A DNA stretch of 64,000 nucleotides, taken from Oscillospiraceae bacterium (lineage in GTDB: Bacteria > Bacillota > Clostridia > Oscillospirales > Oscillospiraceae). Positions 6,326 through 16,643 of this stretch are shown here, piece by piece. The notes under the pieces are model-generated. The model did not search any database. It was not told the origin of the DNA and worked only from the letters and a program-made list of their open reading frames with translations. The DNA lies in assembly GCA_017397835.1 (NCBI GenBank), contig JAFQHV010000011.1:1-64000 (forward strand). Reading direction: 5' to 3'. The position numbers and the translations under genes are program-made. Every line of letters starts with the position of its first letter. The stretch's first letter is position 1.

Positions 6326-8527
6326 TTACTTTTGCGCCAATCTCGCCCGCAGGCCGGAGTAGCGCCGGGTCTGGCGGTCATTTTCCACCATCCGGGCCAC
6401 CACATTTTCGTCGCCCACGATGATGAACAAATTTCTCGCCCGGGTCACGGCGGTATACAGCACCCCCCGGGTCAGCAGCATAGGAGCGCCGTCCACAGCG
6501 GCCAGAATGACCGCCCGGTACTCGCTGCCCTGCGCCTTATGTACGGTAACGGCATAGGCCGGCTCCAATTCCCCAAGCAGGTCGGGAGTATACTCCACTT
6601 CCCTGCCCTCAAAGTTCACGGTGATCAGCTCACCCCGGGGCGCAACCTCGGTGATCACTCCGATGTCGCCGTTGAACACCCCCGCTCCGGCCTGACCGGT
6701 CAGCGGCTCCCGCCACAGCAGGTCGTAATTGTTCTTCACCTGCATGACCCGGTCACCCCGGCGGAAGGTGTACTCTCCAAAGGCCCGCTCCCCTTTTTCC
6801 TCAGAGGGAGGATTGAGCGCCTGCTGCAGGGCCCGATTCAGGCTGGCCGTGCCCGTCCCCCGCCGCCGGGTGGGCGACAGCACCTGGATCTGATCCACGG
6901 GAATGCCCATGCGCTCGGGCAGACGGCGGCGGCACAGGTCCACGATGGTATCCACCGCACTTTCCGAATCGATCCGCCGCAGGAAGAAAAAATCGTTATC
7001 ATTGGCCCGCAGGTCGGGCAACTGGCCGCAGTTGATCTGGTGGGCACTGCGCACGATGGCACTTTGTGCCGCCTGACGGAAGATCTCGGTCAGGCGCACG
7101 GCCGGCACCAGCTTGCTGCGCAGCAGGTCACTGAGCACGCACCCCGGCCCCACCGAGGGCAGCTGATCCGGGTCGCCCACCAAAATCAGCCGACTGTCCG
7201 GCTTCAGGGCATCCAGCAGCGCCGCCATCAGGGCGACGTCCACCATGGATGCCTCATCCACGATGACCGCGTCGGCATCCAGAGGGTCATCCCCGTCCTT
7301 GCTGAACACCAGCCGCCCGGTGTGGGGATCGAACCCGGTCTCCAGCAGGCGGTGGATGGTGGCCGCCTCGGTACCGCACAGCTCACCCAGCCGTTTGGCC
7401 GCCCGCCCGGTGGGGGCGGCAAGGGCGGTATTCAGTCCCAAATGGTCGAACAGGGCCAGTACGCCCCGCAGGGTAGTGGTCTTGCCGGTACCCGGCCCGC
7501 CGGTCAGCAGCATGACCCGGCTGCGAGCCGCCAGCTCCACTGCCTGCACCTGCTGGGGTGCGTAGGTGATTCCCTGCTCCTTTTGGATCCGCTTCAACAG
7601 GCGGTCCAAGTCCCCCGGGGGTGCGGGATGGTCCCCGCTCATTTGGCCCACCCGCCGGGCTACGGCGTCCTCCGCCATGTACAGCTCGCTCAGATAGACC
7701 GCCTGCTCCCCGGCGATATCCTCCTGCACCAGCAACCCGCTTTCCAGCAGGGTATCAAGGCACCGTTCCAGCTGTTCCGACCCGGTACAAGCCAGCTGCG
7801 CCGTGGCATCCACCAGCTTGCCCCGGGGCAGGAACGTGTGTCCGTTATTCAGGTTGTAGGTCAGTTCAAACAGCAAAGCGGCCTCCAGCCGCAGGGGGTC
7901 CTCCGCCCCGATACCCATGTCCTCGCCCAGCTTGTCGGCGGCAGCGAAGTCCACGCCCCACTCATCGCTGACCAGCACGTAGGGGTTGGTACGGATGACG
8001 TCCAGTGCCGACGTGCCCCACTGGCGGTACAGGGCCGTGCCAAGCTGCACGGGCAGGCCGTGTCCGGTCAGGAACTCCAGCAGGCGGCGCATGCCCATCT
8101 GCTGGCGGAAGGATTCGCTCATCTGCCGGGCCCGCTTTTCCGTGATGCCCTTGATGACGGTAAGTTTCTCGGGTTCTTGCTCCAAAATGGTCAGGGCGTC
8201 CTCGCCAAACTCCTCCACCATCCGTCGGGCAGTGCTTTGGCCGATCCCCTTGACCACGCCGGAGGCCAGGTAGTGAAACACCTCTTTCACCCCGCGGGGC
8301 AGGCGGCGCTCCACGCTCTCGGTTTTGAACTGCTCGCCGTAAGTAGGGTGGCGCACCCAACCGCCCCGAAGAGTCAGGGACTCACCGGGCGCCACACCGG
8401 GCATGCATCCCACGGCGGTGATTTCACCCCCTCCGGCCTCCAGCCGGAGGATGGTATAGCCGTTTTCTTCGTTGTGAAAAACGATGGAGGACACGGTACC
8501 CTCAACGACATTCAGCTGTTCCTCCAT
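6326..8527 (-). CDS. recD2: RecD2-type DNA helicase
   Basis: RecD2 is a 5'-3' superfamily 1B helicase found without RecBC and used in DNA repair and replication-fork maintenance. With the ATG at 8525-8527 the protein has 733 residues: an N-terminal OB-like domain, helix-hairpin-helix region with VVKGIG (about 91-96), Walker A TGGPGTGKTTT (about 342-352), Walker B VIVDEASMVD, the motif LVGDPDQLPSVG and C-terminal TVHKAQGSE. Length matches the family. A longer open frame upstream (to 8632) overlaps the next gene and lacks support. Confidence 0.95.
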   Translation of the reverse strand: MEEQLNVVEGTVSSIVFHNEENGYTILRLEAGGGEITAVGCMPGVAPGESLTLRGGWVRHPTYGEQFKTESVERRLPRGVKEVFHYLASGVVKGIGQSTARRMVEEFGEDALTILEQEPEKLTVIKGITEKRARQMSESFRQQMGMRRLLEFLTGHGLPVQLGTALYRQWGTSALDVIRTNPYVLVSDEWGVDFAAADKLGEDMGIGAEDPLRLEAALLFELTYNLNNGHTFLPRGKLVDATAQLACTGSEQLERCLDTLLESGLLVQEDIAGEQAVYLSELYMAEDAVARRVGQMSGDHPAPPGDLDRLLKRIQKEQGITYAPQQVQAVELAARSRVMLLTGGPGTGKTTTLRGVLALFDHLGLNTALAAPTGRAAKRLGELCGTEAATIHRLLETGFDPHTGRLVFSKDGDDPLDADAVIVDEASMVDVALMAALLDALKPDSRLILVGDPDQLPSVGPGCVLSDLLRSKLVPAVRLTEIFRQAAQSAIVRSAHQINCGQLPDLRANDNDFFFLRRIDSESAVDTIVDLCRRRLPERMGIPVDQIQVLSPTRRRGTGTASLNRALQQALNPPSEEKGERAFGEYTFRRGDRVMQVKNNYDLLWREPLTGQAGAGVFNGDIGVITEVAPRGELITVNFEGREVEYTPDLLGELEPAYAVTVHKAQGSEYRAVILAAVDGAPMLLTRGVLYTAVTRARNLFIIVGDENVVARMVENDRQTRRYSGLRARLAQK

Positions 8528-8537
8528 CCCATTCACC

Positions 8538-8840
8538 TCACGTTTCGTCCTTGCTCCAAATCTCCAGTTCCGGCCAGCGCCGGGCCAGATGCACGGCCAG
8601 CCGCCGCCCATCCGCATCCAGTCCACGGTCAACCAGGATCACCCGGCAGCGCAGCAACCCGCAGGCACGCAGCCACATCAGGTTCCGCACCCGCTGTTCC
8701 AGTCCGCTTCCCGACCCGGCTCCCCGGACCACGGCCCAGGTATCTTCCGCCGTTTCCGGGGTCAGCACACGGCAGTACAGCGTACCGACCAGCGTGCAAA
8801 ACACCATGGCAATCAGCAAAATTACCGCTGTTTCCAGCAT
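8538..8840 (-). CDS. Small membrane-anchored protein of unknown function
   Basis: A 100-residue protein with an N-terminal hydrophobic helix (LETAVILLIAMVFCTLVGT) followed by a basic soluble domain with many Arg and Leu (for example VILVDRGLDADGRRLAVHLA). GGAGG lies 11 bases before the ATG at 8838-8840; a GTG four codons earlier overlaps the ribosome site. It ends 10 bp before recD2 and is presumably cotranscribed. I do not recognise a family. The coding call rests on start, spacing and codon pattern. Confidence 0.7.
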   Translation of the reverse strand: MLETAVILLIAMVFCTLVGTLYCRVLTPETAEDTWAVVRGAGSGSGLEQRVRNLMWLRACGLLRCRVILVDRGLDADGRRLAVHLARRWPELEIWSKDET

Positions 8841-8889
8841 AAAAGCATTCACCTCCGGCCCATTCTATGAGAACGGGCCGCCCCGGGTG

Positions 8890-9378
8890 TTATGCAAACA
8901 GGTTGATGCCTACGTGGGTCAGGGCCAGCATGATACACCCGGCGGTCAGCACGCCCAAAATCACGGCCGGCATGGCCTTCTTCAGCCGCATATCCATAAA
9001 TGCCGCCGCCAAACACCCCGTCCACGCGCCGGTGCCGGGCAAAGGGATGGCCACAAACAGCCACAGGCCGATGTGCTGATATTTCAGCATGGTTTTCCCC
9101 TTCAGGTGGGCCTTTTGCTCCAGCTTATCCACCAGTCCGTTCAGCCGGGGCATATACCGCCGCATGAGCAGGAAGATGCGGCGAATGAAGACGATGATGA
9201 AAGGTGCGGGAATGATATTGCCCAGCACGCCGGCCGCAAAGGCCAGCTCGTAGGGCAGACCCAACGCTACGCCAAATGGCAGCCCGCCTCTGAGCTCCAC
9301 GATGGGGATCATGGACACCAGCACGGTCAGCACAAACTGCCCCGCCGTGGTGTCGGTCAGCCAATCAAACAGTTCCAT
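8890..9378 (-). CDS. COG2426 / small multidrug export family membrane protein
   Basis: The 162-residue integral membrane protein opens with a segment followed by VSMIPIVELRGGLPFGVALG and has FVAIPLPGTGAWTGCLAAAFM in its second half. These two half-site motifs (PIVELRGG and PLPGTGAWTG) mark the Sm_multidrug_ex / COG2426 family, related in layout to DedA proteins. Despite the family name, transport function is poorly established. It lies 40 bp downstream of uvrA and is read in the same direction. Confidence 0.85.
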   Translation of the reverse strand: MELFDWLTDTTAGQFVLTVLVSMIPIVELRGGLPFGVALGLPYELAFAAGVLGNIIPAPFIIVFIRRIFLLMRRYMPRLNGLVDKLEQKAHLKGKTMLKYQHIGLWLFVAIPLPGTGAWTGCLAAAFMDMRLKKAMPAVILGVLTAGCIMLALTHVGINLFA

Positions 9379-9418
9379 TTCATCCTCTTTCCGCGCGGTG
9401 GTTCGCGCCGTTTCTCTG

Positions 9419-12241
9419 TCACAGCACCCGCTTGAGGTACTGTCCGGTGTAAGATCGCTCGCACTTCGCCACCTGTTCCGGTGTACCGGTGCAGACGATG
9501 GTGCCGCCGCCGTCGCCCCCCTCGGGGCCCAGGTCGATCAGGTGGTCTGCGGTCTTGATAACGTCGAGGTTATGCTCAATGACCACCACGGTGTTGCCCG
9601 CCTCCACCAGCCGCTGCAGCACCTCCACCAGCTTATGCACGTCGGCGGTGTGCAGGCCGGTGGTGGGTTCGTCCAAAATATAGATGGTGCGGCCCGTGGC
9701 CACCTTGGCAAGCTCGGTTGCCAGCTTGACACGCTGTGCCTCACCGCCGGACAGGGTGGTGGACGGCTGACCCAGTTTGATATAGCCAAGGCCCACGTCA
9801 GTCAGGGTCTGCAGGTGCTTGCGGATGCGGGGCAGATTCTCGAAAAAGGGCAGTGCCTCGTCCACCGTCATCTCCAGCACATCGTAAATATTCTTGCCCT
9901 TGTAGCGCACCTCCAGCGTTTCGCGGTTATAGCGTTTGCCCTTGCACACCTCGCAGGGGACATAGATGTCGGGCAGGAAGTGCATCTCGATTTTCAGCAG
10001 GCCGTCACCCTGACAGGCCTCGCACCGTCCGCCCCGGGTGTTGAAGGAAAACCTCCCCGGGCCGTAGCCCCGGCTTTTGGCATCAGGGGTGTTGGCAAAC
10101 AGTTCCCGGATGTCCCCGAACACGCCGGTGTAGGTGGCGGGGTTGGACCGCGGGGTACGGCCGATTGGACTTTGGTCAATGTTGATGACCTTGTCCAAAA
10201 AGCCGATGCCCTCCATGGCCCGGTGCTTACCCGCCCGGGTTTTGGTTCGGTTGAGCTCCGCCCCCAGTTTTTTATATAACACCTCGTTGACCAGAGAGGA
10301 CTTGCCGCTTCCCGACACGCCGGTCACGCAGGTCAGGGTACCCAGAGGGAACTCCACGTCCACGTCCTTGAGGTTGTTCTCCGCCGCCCCCAGTACCCGC
10401 AGAGCCATCCCGTTGCCCTTTCGGCGTGTAATGGGCACGGGAATTTTCTTTCGCCCGGACAGATAGTCACCGGTGAGGGACTCGGGACTTGCCATAATGT
10501 CCTCCGGTGTTCCCTGTGCCACGATACGCCCGCCGTGGATGCCCGCGCCGGGACCCACATCCACGATATAGTCCGCCTGACGCATGGTGTCCTCGTCATG
10601 CTCCACCACCAGCAGGGTGTTGCCAAGGTCCCGCAGGTGTTTCAGGGTGGCCAGCAGTTTGTCGTTGTCCCGCTGATGCAGACCGATGGATGGCTCGTCC
10701 AGAATATACAGCACACCCATCAGGGACGAGCCGATCTGGGTGGCCAAACGGATACGCTGGCTCTCGCCGCCGGACAGGGTGGCCGCCCCACGGGACAGGG
10801 TCAGATACTGCAGACCCACGCTCTGCAAAAAGCCAAGCCGGGTCTGGATCTCCCGCAGGATGCGCTCGGCGATCATGGTCTGGGACTCGGTAAGCTTCAA
10901 TTCCCGCACAAAGGTCAGCGCATCGGTGACCGAACGGCTGCAGAACTTGTCGATGGACTCGCCCCCCACCGTCACGGCCAGGGACTCCCGCCGCAGGCGG
11001 CGGCCCCGACAGGCGGGACAGGGGGATTGGGACATACACTCCTCCAGCTCCCGCTTCACCGCATCGGATTGCGTTTCCCGGTAGCGGCGCTCCAAATTGT
11101 TGCAGATACCCTCGTAGGCCTGATAGAGTGTCCCCTGTCCTCTCGGCTGATCGTAGTGCAGGGTCAGCTTTTCCCCGTTGGTGCCGTAGAGGATGACGTT
11201 CAGTACGTCCTCCGACAGTTCCTCCACGGGGGTGTTCAGCTTGAACTTGTATTTCTTGGCAAGGGCCTCAAAGTACATACGGGAAATGCCATCGGACTTG
11301 ACGTTGTTCCAGCCCGAGGCAGTGATGGCACCCTCCAGGATGGAAAGGCTCCGGTTCGGGATGATGAGGTCGGGGTCCACCTTCAGCTGACTGCCAAGGC
11401 CCATACAGGTGGGACAGGCGCCGAAGGGGTTGTTGAAGGAGAACATACGGGGCGTCAGTTCCTCCATGGACACGCCGCAGTCCTCGCAGGCGTAGTTTTG
11501 GGAGAAGGTGATGTCCCGGTCCTCCCCCACCACGTTGACCACCACAAGGCCGCCGGACAGATTGGCCGCGATCTCCACGCTGTCGGTCAGGCGGCGGGTG
11601 ATGTCTTCCCGGATGACCAGTCGGTCCACCACCACCTCGATGGTGTGCTTTTTGTTCTTGTCCAGCTCGATCTGCTCGGACAGGTCGTACAGAGAGCCAT
11701 CCACCCGCACACGGACGTAGCCGGACTTTCGGGCGTCGTCAAAAATCTTCTGATGCTCGCCCTTTTTGCCCCGGATCACCGGGGCCATGACCTGAATGCG
11801 GGTGGCCTCGGGCAGAGCCATGACCTGATCGATGATCTGGTCCACGGTCTGCTGACGGATCTCCTTGCCGCATTCGGGACAGTGAGGAGTACCCACCCGG
11901 GCCCACAACAGACGCAGATAGTCGTAGATCTCCGTCACCGTACCCACGGTGGAGCGGGGGTTCTTGCTGGTGGTCTTCTGGTCAATGGAAATGGCCGGGG
12001 ACAGGCCGTCGATGTAGTCCACGTCCGGCTTCTCCATCTGTCCCAAAAACATACGCGCGTAAGAGGACAGGGACTCCACATACCGCCGCTGACCCTCGGC
12101 ATAGATGGTGTCGAAGGCCAGAGAGGACTTGCCCGACCCGGACAGGCCGGTCAGCACCACCAGCTTGTCCCGGGGGATCTCCACGTCAATATTCTGCAAG
12201 TTGTTTTCCCTTGCACCCTTGATATAGATCTTATCCTGCAT
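9419..12241 (-). CDS. uvrA: UvrABC excinuclease subunit A
   Basis: UvrA is the damage-sensing ATPase of nucleotide excision repair and loads UvrB onto lesions. The 940-residue protein has two ABC ATPase modules: Walker [15 protein letters not shown] near residue 32 and [14 protein letters not shown] near residue 635, each with its own signature ([12 protein letters not shown] and [12 protein letters not shown]). Cysteine pairs around [15 protein letters not shown]...CPTCMG and CEACQGDG...CEVCKG form the zinc modules. Length is standard. It lies downstream of uvrB with two unrelated genes in between, rather than directly adjacent as in many genomes. Confidence 0.98.
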   Translation of the reverse strand: MQDKIYIKGARENNLQNIDVEIPRDKLVVLTGLSGSGKSSLAFDTIYAEGQRRYVESLSSYARMFLGQMEKPDVDYIDGLSPAISIDQKTTSKNPRSTVGTVTEIYDYLRLLWARVGTPHCPECGKEIRQQTVDQIIDQVMALPEATRIQVMAPVIRGKKGEHQKIFDDARKSGYVRVRVDGSLYDLSEQIELDKNKKHTIEVVVDRLVIREDITRRLTDSVEIAANLSGGLVVVNVVGEDRDITFSQNYACEDCGVSMEELTPRMFSFNNPFGACPTCMGLGSQLKVDPDLIIPNRSLSILEGAITASGWNNVKSDGISRMYFEALAKKYKFKLNTPVEELSEDVLNVILYGTNGEKLTLHYDQPRGQGTLYQAYEGICNNLERRYRETQSDAVKRELEECMSQSPCPACRGRRLRRESLAVTVGGESIDKFCSRSVTDALTFVRELKLTESQTMIAERILREIQTRLGFLQSVGLQYLTLSRGAATLSGGESQRIRLATQIGSSLMGVLYILDEPSIGLHQRDNDKLLATLKHLRDLGNTLLVVEHDEDTMRQADYIVDVGPGAGIHGGRIVAQGTPEDIMASPESLTGDYLSGRKKIPVPITRRKGNGMALRVLGAAENNLKDVDVEFPLGTLTCVTGVSGSGKSSLVNEVLYKKLGAELNRTKTRAGKHRAMEGIGFLDKVINIDQSPIGRTPRSNPATYTGVFGDIRELFANTPDAKSRGYGPGRFSFNTRGGRCEACQGDGLLKIEMHFLPDIYVPCEVCKGKRYNRETLEVRYKGKNIYDVLEMTVDEALPFFENLPRIRKHLQTLTDVGLGYIKLGQPSTTLSGGEAQRVKLATELAKVATGRTIYILDEPTTGLHTADVHKLVEVLQRLVEAGNTVVVIEHNLDVIKTADHLIDLGPEGGDGGGTIVCTGTPEQVAKCERSYTGQYLKRVL

Positions 12242-12258
12242 AAGGGTTTCTCCTTAAT

Positions 12259-12750
12259 TTATTCCACAGTAATATCCGCCAGCTGACCGTCTACCAACTC
12301 AATCAAGTCTGCGGGGGCCAGCTCCACCTGCCAGCCGATTTTGCCCGCGGACACGGTGATGGTGTCCACGATCTCGGCGGTTTCGTGGAAGGTGGTGGGA
12401 TAATGCTTTTTCATGCCCACGGGGGAACAGCCGCCCCGGACGTAGCCAGTCAGGCCGTTGATCTCCTTGACCATCACCATTTCGATGGACTTCTCCCCCA
12501 CCGCCCGGGCGGCCTTTTTCAGGTCAAGACTGTCCGCCACGGGGATAACGAACACGTAAATACTCTTGGATGCGCCACGAGCTACCAAGGTTTTGAACAC
12601 CTGCTCCGGGTCCTGCCCAAGGCTTCGGGCCACGGTGACCCCGTCCACCGCCACACCCTCCTCATGCTCGTAGGTGTGGCCGGTGTAGGTGATACCTTTT
12701 TGCTCCAAAATGCGCATCACATTGGTTTTTTCGTCTTTCGGTTTCGCCAC
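12259..12750 (-). CDS. ybaK: YbaK-type Cys-tRNA(Pro)/aminoacyl-tRNA deacylase
   Basis: YbaK-family proteins hydrolyse mischarged tRNAs, chiefly Cys-tRNA-Pro, in trans. The 163-residue protein starts MAKPKDEKTNVMRILEQKG, contains QVFKTLVARG and the typical GYVRGGCSPVGMKK motif around residues 100-114. The start is GTG at 12748-12750, 12 bases after the TraX-like gene. It ends 17 bp before uvrA and probably belongs to the same transcript. Confidence 0.93.
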   Translation of the reverse strand: MAKPKDEKTNVMRILEQKGITYTGHTYEHEEGVAVDGVTVARSLGQDPEQVFKTLVARGASKSIYVFVIPVADSLDLKKAARAVGEKSIEMVMVKEINGLTGYVRGGCSPVGMKKHYPTTFHETAEIVDTITVSAGKIGWQVELAPADLIELVDGQLADITVE

Positions 12751-12762
12751 ACGACCACCCCG

Positions 12763-13518
12763 TTACAGAGAAATTCCTGCCAGTGCCAACAGGGACAAAA
12801 TCAAAATATGTGCCGGATAAAAGGCATAAACAAAGTATTGCCACTTTCTTCCGCCGGGTCCGCGCTGTCCGTTGTACAGCCAAATGGGAATCAGGGCCAG
12901 CAGGGCAAAGGCCTGCTGCGGCACCCAAAGTTCCCTGCCCATAAACTCCACGATGTAACTCATGCCGCCCAGCAGTTCCAGATTGATCCAGGCCAAGGCC
13001 GCCAATTGAACCGCCCAGCCAAATCGGGGCAGCTTCCGCGCCAGCCAAAAGGCCAGCACGGTCAGAATGCCGCAGCCGTTGTAGTCCACAAAGGTGAGCA
13101 TACCCAGTCCATAACCGACACAACCGGCAAACACAGCCACCAGCAGTCCTTCCCACCAGTTTCGCTGCCATGCCTTGTCCGCCACACGCAGCAGGAGCAG
13201 CGCAAGACAAAACGTAAACATCACATTTTGGTGGAAGGGATTGAGCAAACCACCCCCGGTCATCAGGTTAAAGGGGATCTCGCTGATCAGCGCAAACAGG
13301 AACATACGCCCCAGATAGCGTTTGAAATTCCGGGTGTGGCAGTACCCCTCCGCGACCATAAAGGCAAACAGCGGAAACGCAATACGCCCCACACAGCCGA
13401 GCCATTGGGCCCCAAACGCAACCGTCCACCCGGCGTGGTCCAAAAACATGCACGCCATTGCCACGATTTTCAGCCCTGCCCCGGTCAGGCATTTGAATTT
13501 GCTCCGCTGTACTGTCAT
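12763..13518 (-). CDS. TraX family membrane protein
   Basis: A 251-residue polytopic protein with the TraX signature: GLKIVAMACMFLDHAGW near the N-terminus, then RIAFPLFAFMVAEGYCHTRN, about eight hydrophobic segments and a final FYPAHILILSLL. TraX acetylates F pilin in E. coli, but chromosomal firmicute members have no known pilus partner and resemble acyltransferase-3 proteins. I chose the ATG at 13516-13518 because GAGAGG lies nine bases before it; an ATG three codons earlier touches that site. Upstream lies the duplicated uvrB tail. Confidence 0.85.
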   Translation of the reverse strand: MTVQRSKFKCLTGAGLKIVAMACMFLDHAGWTVAFGAQWLGCVGRIAFPLFAFMVAEGYCHTRNFKRYLGRMFLFALISEIPFNLMTGGGLLNPFHQNVMFTFCLALLLLRVADKAWQRNWWEGLLVAVFAGCVGYGLGMLTFVDYNGCGILTVLAFWLARKLPRFGWAVQLAALAWINLELLGGMSYIVEFMGRELWVPQQAFALLALIPIWLYNGQRGPGGRKWQYFVYAFYPAHILILSLLALAGISL

Positions 13519-13547
13519 AAGGCGCATCCTCTCTATCTATTATCTCG

Positions 13548-13623
13548 TTATGCTTCCCCCCGCAGGCGGATGATCTGGTCACGCAGGTCGGCGGCCAGCT
13601 CGAACTCCAGCATCTTGGCCGCC
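13548..13623 (-). pseudogene. Duplicated 3' end of uvrB
   Basis: A 63-bp block (13561-13623) repeats uvrB 3' sequence at 13781-13843 with one mismatch, offset by exactly 220 bp. In the uvrB frame it encodes [20 protein letters not shown] followed by RGEA and a stop, the end of the UvrB C-terminal UVR motif. There is no start codon or ribosome site, so it is not a gene. It looks like the old 3' end displaced by an insertion, or a partial duplication. Confidence 0.88.
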
Positions 13624-13767
13624 CCACGCAGCAGGCTGCGCGGGGACCCCTATTATTTGAAATCCTCGGGCGAAATGAATTCGCCCTGCGGCAAGGTTTT
13701 GCTCCGCAAAACGCTTGGACGCGCCACCCGGCGCGCCCGCCCTTGGCGGGTAGAAAGAGGCGGCCGG
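13624..13767. repeat. Insert rich in small inverted repeats between the two uvrB 3' ends
   Basis: The 144 bp between the two uvrB tails contain GGGCGAA...TTCGCCC (about 13669-13685), TTTTGC...GCAAAA and GGCGCG/CGCGCC palindromes. TTCGCCCTGCGG matches the ends of the element at 5734-6071 and the start of the repeat region near 57578. No open frame is credible. It is probably a short interspersed non-coding repeat. Confidence 0.65.
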
Positions 13768-15747
13768 TTATTTCTCCCCACGCAGGCGGATGATCTGGTC
13801 ACGCAGGTCGGCGGCCAGCTCGAACTCCAGCATTTTGGCCGCCTCTTTCATCGCCTTTTCCAGACGGGCAATTTCGGCGGCGCGCTCCTGCTTGGTCATG
13901 GCCTTCCCGCGGCCCTGCCGCTGGGCAGAGTCCTCCGGCACACCGGAGATCTCCAGCAGTTCCCGCACGGATTTGATGACCGTCTTGGGTACGATACCAT
14001 GTTCGGCGTTGTACTCACCTTGTATCTTGCGGCGGCGCTCGGTTTCGTCCATGGCCCGGCGCATGGAGGGGGTGACGGTATCCGCGTACAGGATGACCTT
14101 GCCCTCGGCATTTCGCGCCGCACGGCCGATGGTCTGCACCAGCGCCGTTTCACTGCGCAAAAAGCCCTCTTTATCCGCATCAAGGATAGCCACAAGGGAC
14201 ACCTCCGGCAGGTCAAGACCCTCACGCAGCAGGTTGATGCCCACCAGCACGTCGAACTTGCCCAGACGCAGATCCCGAATGATCTCCATGCGCTCCACCG
14301 TGTCCACGCTGTGGTGCATATACCGCACCCGGACACCCGCGTTCTGCAGAAAGGCGGTCAGATCCTCCGCCATCTTCTTGGTCAGGGTGGTGACCAGCAC
14401 CCGCTCATCCCGTTGGGATCGCTCGTGAATTTCGGCCATCAGGTCGTCGATCTGCCCGGCCACCGGCCGTACCTCCACCTCCGGGTCCAAAAGGCCGGTG
14501 GGACGGATGAGCTGTTCCACGATCTGCCCCGACCGCTCCCGCTCGTAGTCCCCGGGGGTGGCGGACACGTACACCCGCTGGTGTACCCGGTCCTCAAACT
14601 CCTCAAATTTCAGGGGTCGGTTATCGTAGGCGCAGGGCAGTCGGAACCCGTACTCCACCAAACTGTTCTTCCGCGCCCGGTCGCCGTTGTACATGGCCCG
14701 CACCTGGGGCAGGGTCACGTGGCTCTCGTCAATAAACAGCACGAAATCCTCCGGGAAGTAGTCCAGCAGAGTGTGGGGCGGCGACCCCACGGGCCGGCCG
14801 TCAATGACCCGGGAGTAGTTCTCGATGCCGGAGCAGTAGCCCAGCTCCTGCATCATCTCAATGTCGTACATGGTGCGCTGTTTCAGCCGCTGTGCCTCCA
14901 CAAGGCGGTCGGTGGACTCAAAGAATGCCACCCGCTCCTCCATCTCACGGTAGATCTCCTGAATGGCGGCGTCCATCTTCTCCTTGGGGGTGACGTAGTG
15001 GGTGGCGGGCCAGACGGGGACATTGATAAGCCGCCGGATGGGCGCGCCGGTGACCACGTTCACTTCGCTGATGCGGTCGATCTCGTCCCCGAAGAACTCC
15101 ACCCGCAGGGCGGTATCCTTCCAGTAGGCGGGCCAGATCTCCACCGTGTCGCCCCGGACACGGAACTTGTTGCGCTCCCACGCGATGTCGTTGCGTTCGT
15201 AGCGGATATCCACCAGTTTTTTCAGCAGGTCCTCGATTTTGATGACACTGCCCACACGCAGGGACACCATCATTTTGGCAAAGTCCGCCGGCTCACCCAA
15301 GCCGTAGATGCAGGAGACGGAGGACACCACGATGACGTCCCGCCGCTCCATCAGGGAGGCGGTGGCTGACAGGCGCAGGCGGTCGATCTCGTCGTTGATG
15401 GACGAGTCCTTTTCGATGAACGTATCGGTGTGAGGGATATAGGCCTCCGGCTGGTAGTAATCGTAATAGGACACGAAATACTCCACCGCGTTGTCCGGGA
15501 AGAACTCACGGAACTCGGCGCACAGCTGTGCCGCCAGCGTCTTATTGTGGGCCAGCACCAGGGTGGGCCGCTGGACCTTTTCGATGATCTTGGCCATGGT
15601 AAAGGTCTTGCCCGAGCCGGTCACGCCCAGCAGGGTCTGCTCGTCCAAGCCAAGCTCGATCCCCTGTGCCAGCGCCTCGATGGCCTGTGGCTGGTCGCCG
15701 GCGGGCCGATAGTCGGACACCACCCGGAAGGGTATTTGCTGCTCCAT
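13768..15747 (-). CDS. uvrB: UvrABC excinuclease subunit B
   Basis: UvrB receives lesions from UvrA and recruits UvrC. The ATG at 15745-15747, with AGGAGG seven bases upstream, gives 659 residues starting [20 protein letters not shown]. Motifs in order: Walker [13 protein letters not shown], the beta-hairpin region [16 protein letters not shown]-like [13 protein letters not shown], helicase motifs [11 protein letters not shown] and [12 protein letters not shown], and a C-terminal UVR coiled coil near residue 625-655. Its 3' end is duplicated about 220 bp downstream, but the copy here is intact. The longer upstream frame to 15900 lacks support. Confidence 0.98.
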   Translation of the reverse strand: MEQQIPFRVVSDYRPAGDQPQAIEALAQGIELGLDEQTLLGVTGSGKTFTMAKIIEKVQRPTLVLAHNKTLAAQLCAEFREFFPDNAVEYFVSYYDYYQPEAYIPHTDTFIEKDSSINDEIDRLRLSATASLMERRDVIVVSSVSCIYGLGEPADFAKMMVSLRVGSVIKIEDLLKKLVDIRYERNDIAWERNKFRVRGDTVEIWPAYWKDTALRVEFFGDEIDRISEVNVVTGAPIRRLINVPVWPATHYVTPKEKMDAAIQEIYREMEERVAFFESTDRLVEAQRLKQRTMYDIEMMQELGYCSGIENYSRVIDGRPVGSPPHTLLDYFPEDFVLFIDESHVTLPQVRAMYNGDRARKNSLVEYGFRLPCAYDNRPLKFEEFEDRVHQRVYVSATPGDYERERSGQIVEQLIRPTGLLDPEVEVRPVAGQIDDLMAEIHERSQRDERVLVTTLTKKMAEDLTAFLQNAGVRVRYMHHSVDTVERMEIIRDLRLGKFDVLVGINLLREGLDLPEVSLVAILDADKEGFLRSETALVQTIGRAARNAEGKVILYADTVTPSMRRAMDETERRRKIQGEYNAEHGIVPKTVIKSVRELLEISGVPEDSAQRQGRGKAMTKQERAAEIARLEKAMKEAAKMLEFELAADLRDQIIRLRGEK

Positions 15748-15782
15748 ATCCTCACCTCCTGTTCCGTTGGAATGCGAGCGGG

Positions 15783-16613
15783 TCAATCCACTTCGATGGG
15801 CTGACCCATACTGATAAATTTGCGGTATCGCCGGGGAGACACCCCAAAGTAGTCGGCAAAGCGGCGTGAGAAGTAAAACTGGTCGCAAAATCCCAGCCAC
15901 TCACTGATGTCACGCACGCTGTCGTCGCTGATGCGCAGGCGTTCTTCCGCCGCGTACAGCACCCGTTCGGTAATATAGCGTCCCACCGAGGTCTTTACGT
16001 CCTGCCGAAACACTTTCTGCAGCCGGTCCTCCGACACCCGAACCCCCTCCGCAACCTGTTTCACCGTCAGGCCGCAGTGCAGGTGATCCTCGATGTACTC
16101 CAGCGCCCACTCGGTCAGGGGCGCGTAGACCTCCGGCTGGCCCAGATCCACCCCGGACGTTTCCACCACCTGCTGCAGCAGGGTGTGCAGATGGCACTTG
16201 AGATAGATCATGTCGTTGGCGTCCGCCGAGCCGGCACAGCGGCACAGTCGTTTGAACTCCTCCGCCGGCAGTCCGGGCAGCACCACGCATTCCTTCAGCC
16301 GGGAGAACAGATCATAGCGTTTGTTCTGCAGGACACTGACGTGGATGTACAGCTTTTCCATATATTCGCAGGAGTAGGAAAAGTCCGCCCCCGCGGGCAC
16401 GAAGTAAATGTTCCCCGGTGTCAGGTGATAGGGCGTGCCGTTGCAGACGACATTCCCCTCTCCCTTGCACACATAATAAATTCTGGAGAAGGTCACCCGG
16501 GCAAAGTCGCTGTGCCAGCGTTTGTCAAGCTTTACGTAGCGCATTTGGGACACACTGAGGGAAATGTCGTTAAACGCTTTCAACATATTGTACACCGCCA
16601 CAAAACCACCCAT
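15783..16613 (-). CDS. AraC family transcriptional regulator, copy 1
   Basis: A 276-residue regulator with a cupin-like sensor domain ([20 protein letters not shown] then [11 protein letters not shown], about residues 45-75) and two C-terminal helix-turn-helix motifs ([40 protein letters not shown]). It is clearly paralogous to the neighbour at 16644-17471, 30 bp upstream, so the pair is probably cotranscribed. The start is uncertain: no strong ribosome site precedes 16613, and an ATG nine codons later is possible. Proximity to the GH29 gene suggests sugar-responsive control. Confidence 0.88.
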   Translation of the reverse strand: MGGFVAVYNMLKAFNDISLSVSQMRYVKLDKRWHSDFARVTFSRIYYVCKGEGNVVCNGTPYHLTPGNIYFVPAGADFSYSCEYMEKLYIHVSVLQNKRYDLFSRLKECVVLPGLPAEEFKRLCRCAGSADANDMIYLKCHLHTLLQQVVETSGVDLGQPEVYAPLTEWALEYIEDHLHCGLTVKQVAEGVRVSEDRLQKVFRQDVKTSVGRYITERVLYAAEERLRISDDSVRDISEWLGFCDQFYFSRRFADYFGVSPRRYRKFISMGQPIEVD

Positions 16614-16643
16614 TTCTCGTTTACTTTCTTATGTGTTTCTCCA

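Noticed and set aside
6167..8842. 891-codon plus-strand open frame opposite recD2
   Set aside because: Antisense shadow of recD2; composition is rich in His, Pro, Gln and Gly and no start signal is seen.
10535..12286. Long plus-strand open frame opposite uvrA
   Set aside because: It mirrors uvrA codons, has His/Gly/Leu/Gln-rich low-complexity composition and no ribosome site; GC-rich DNA leaves long antisense frames open.
12385..15369. 994-codon plus-strand open frame across ybaK, TraX and uvrB
   Set aside because: It runs antisense through three recognisable genes and their gaps, with biased composition and no family motif.
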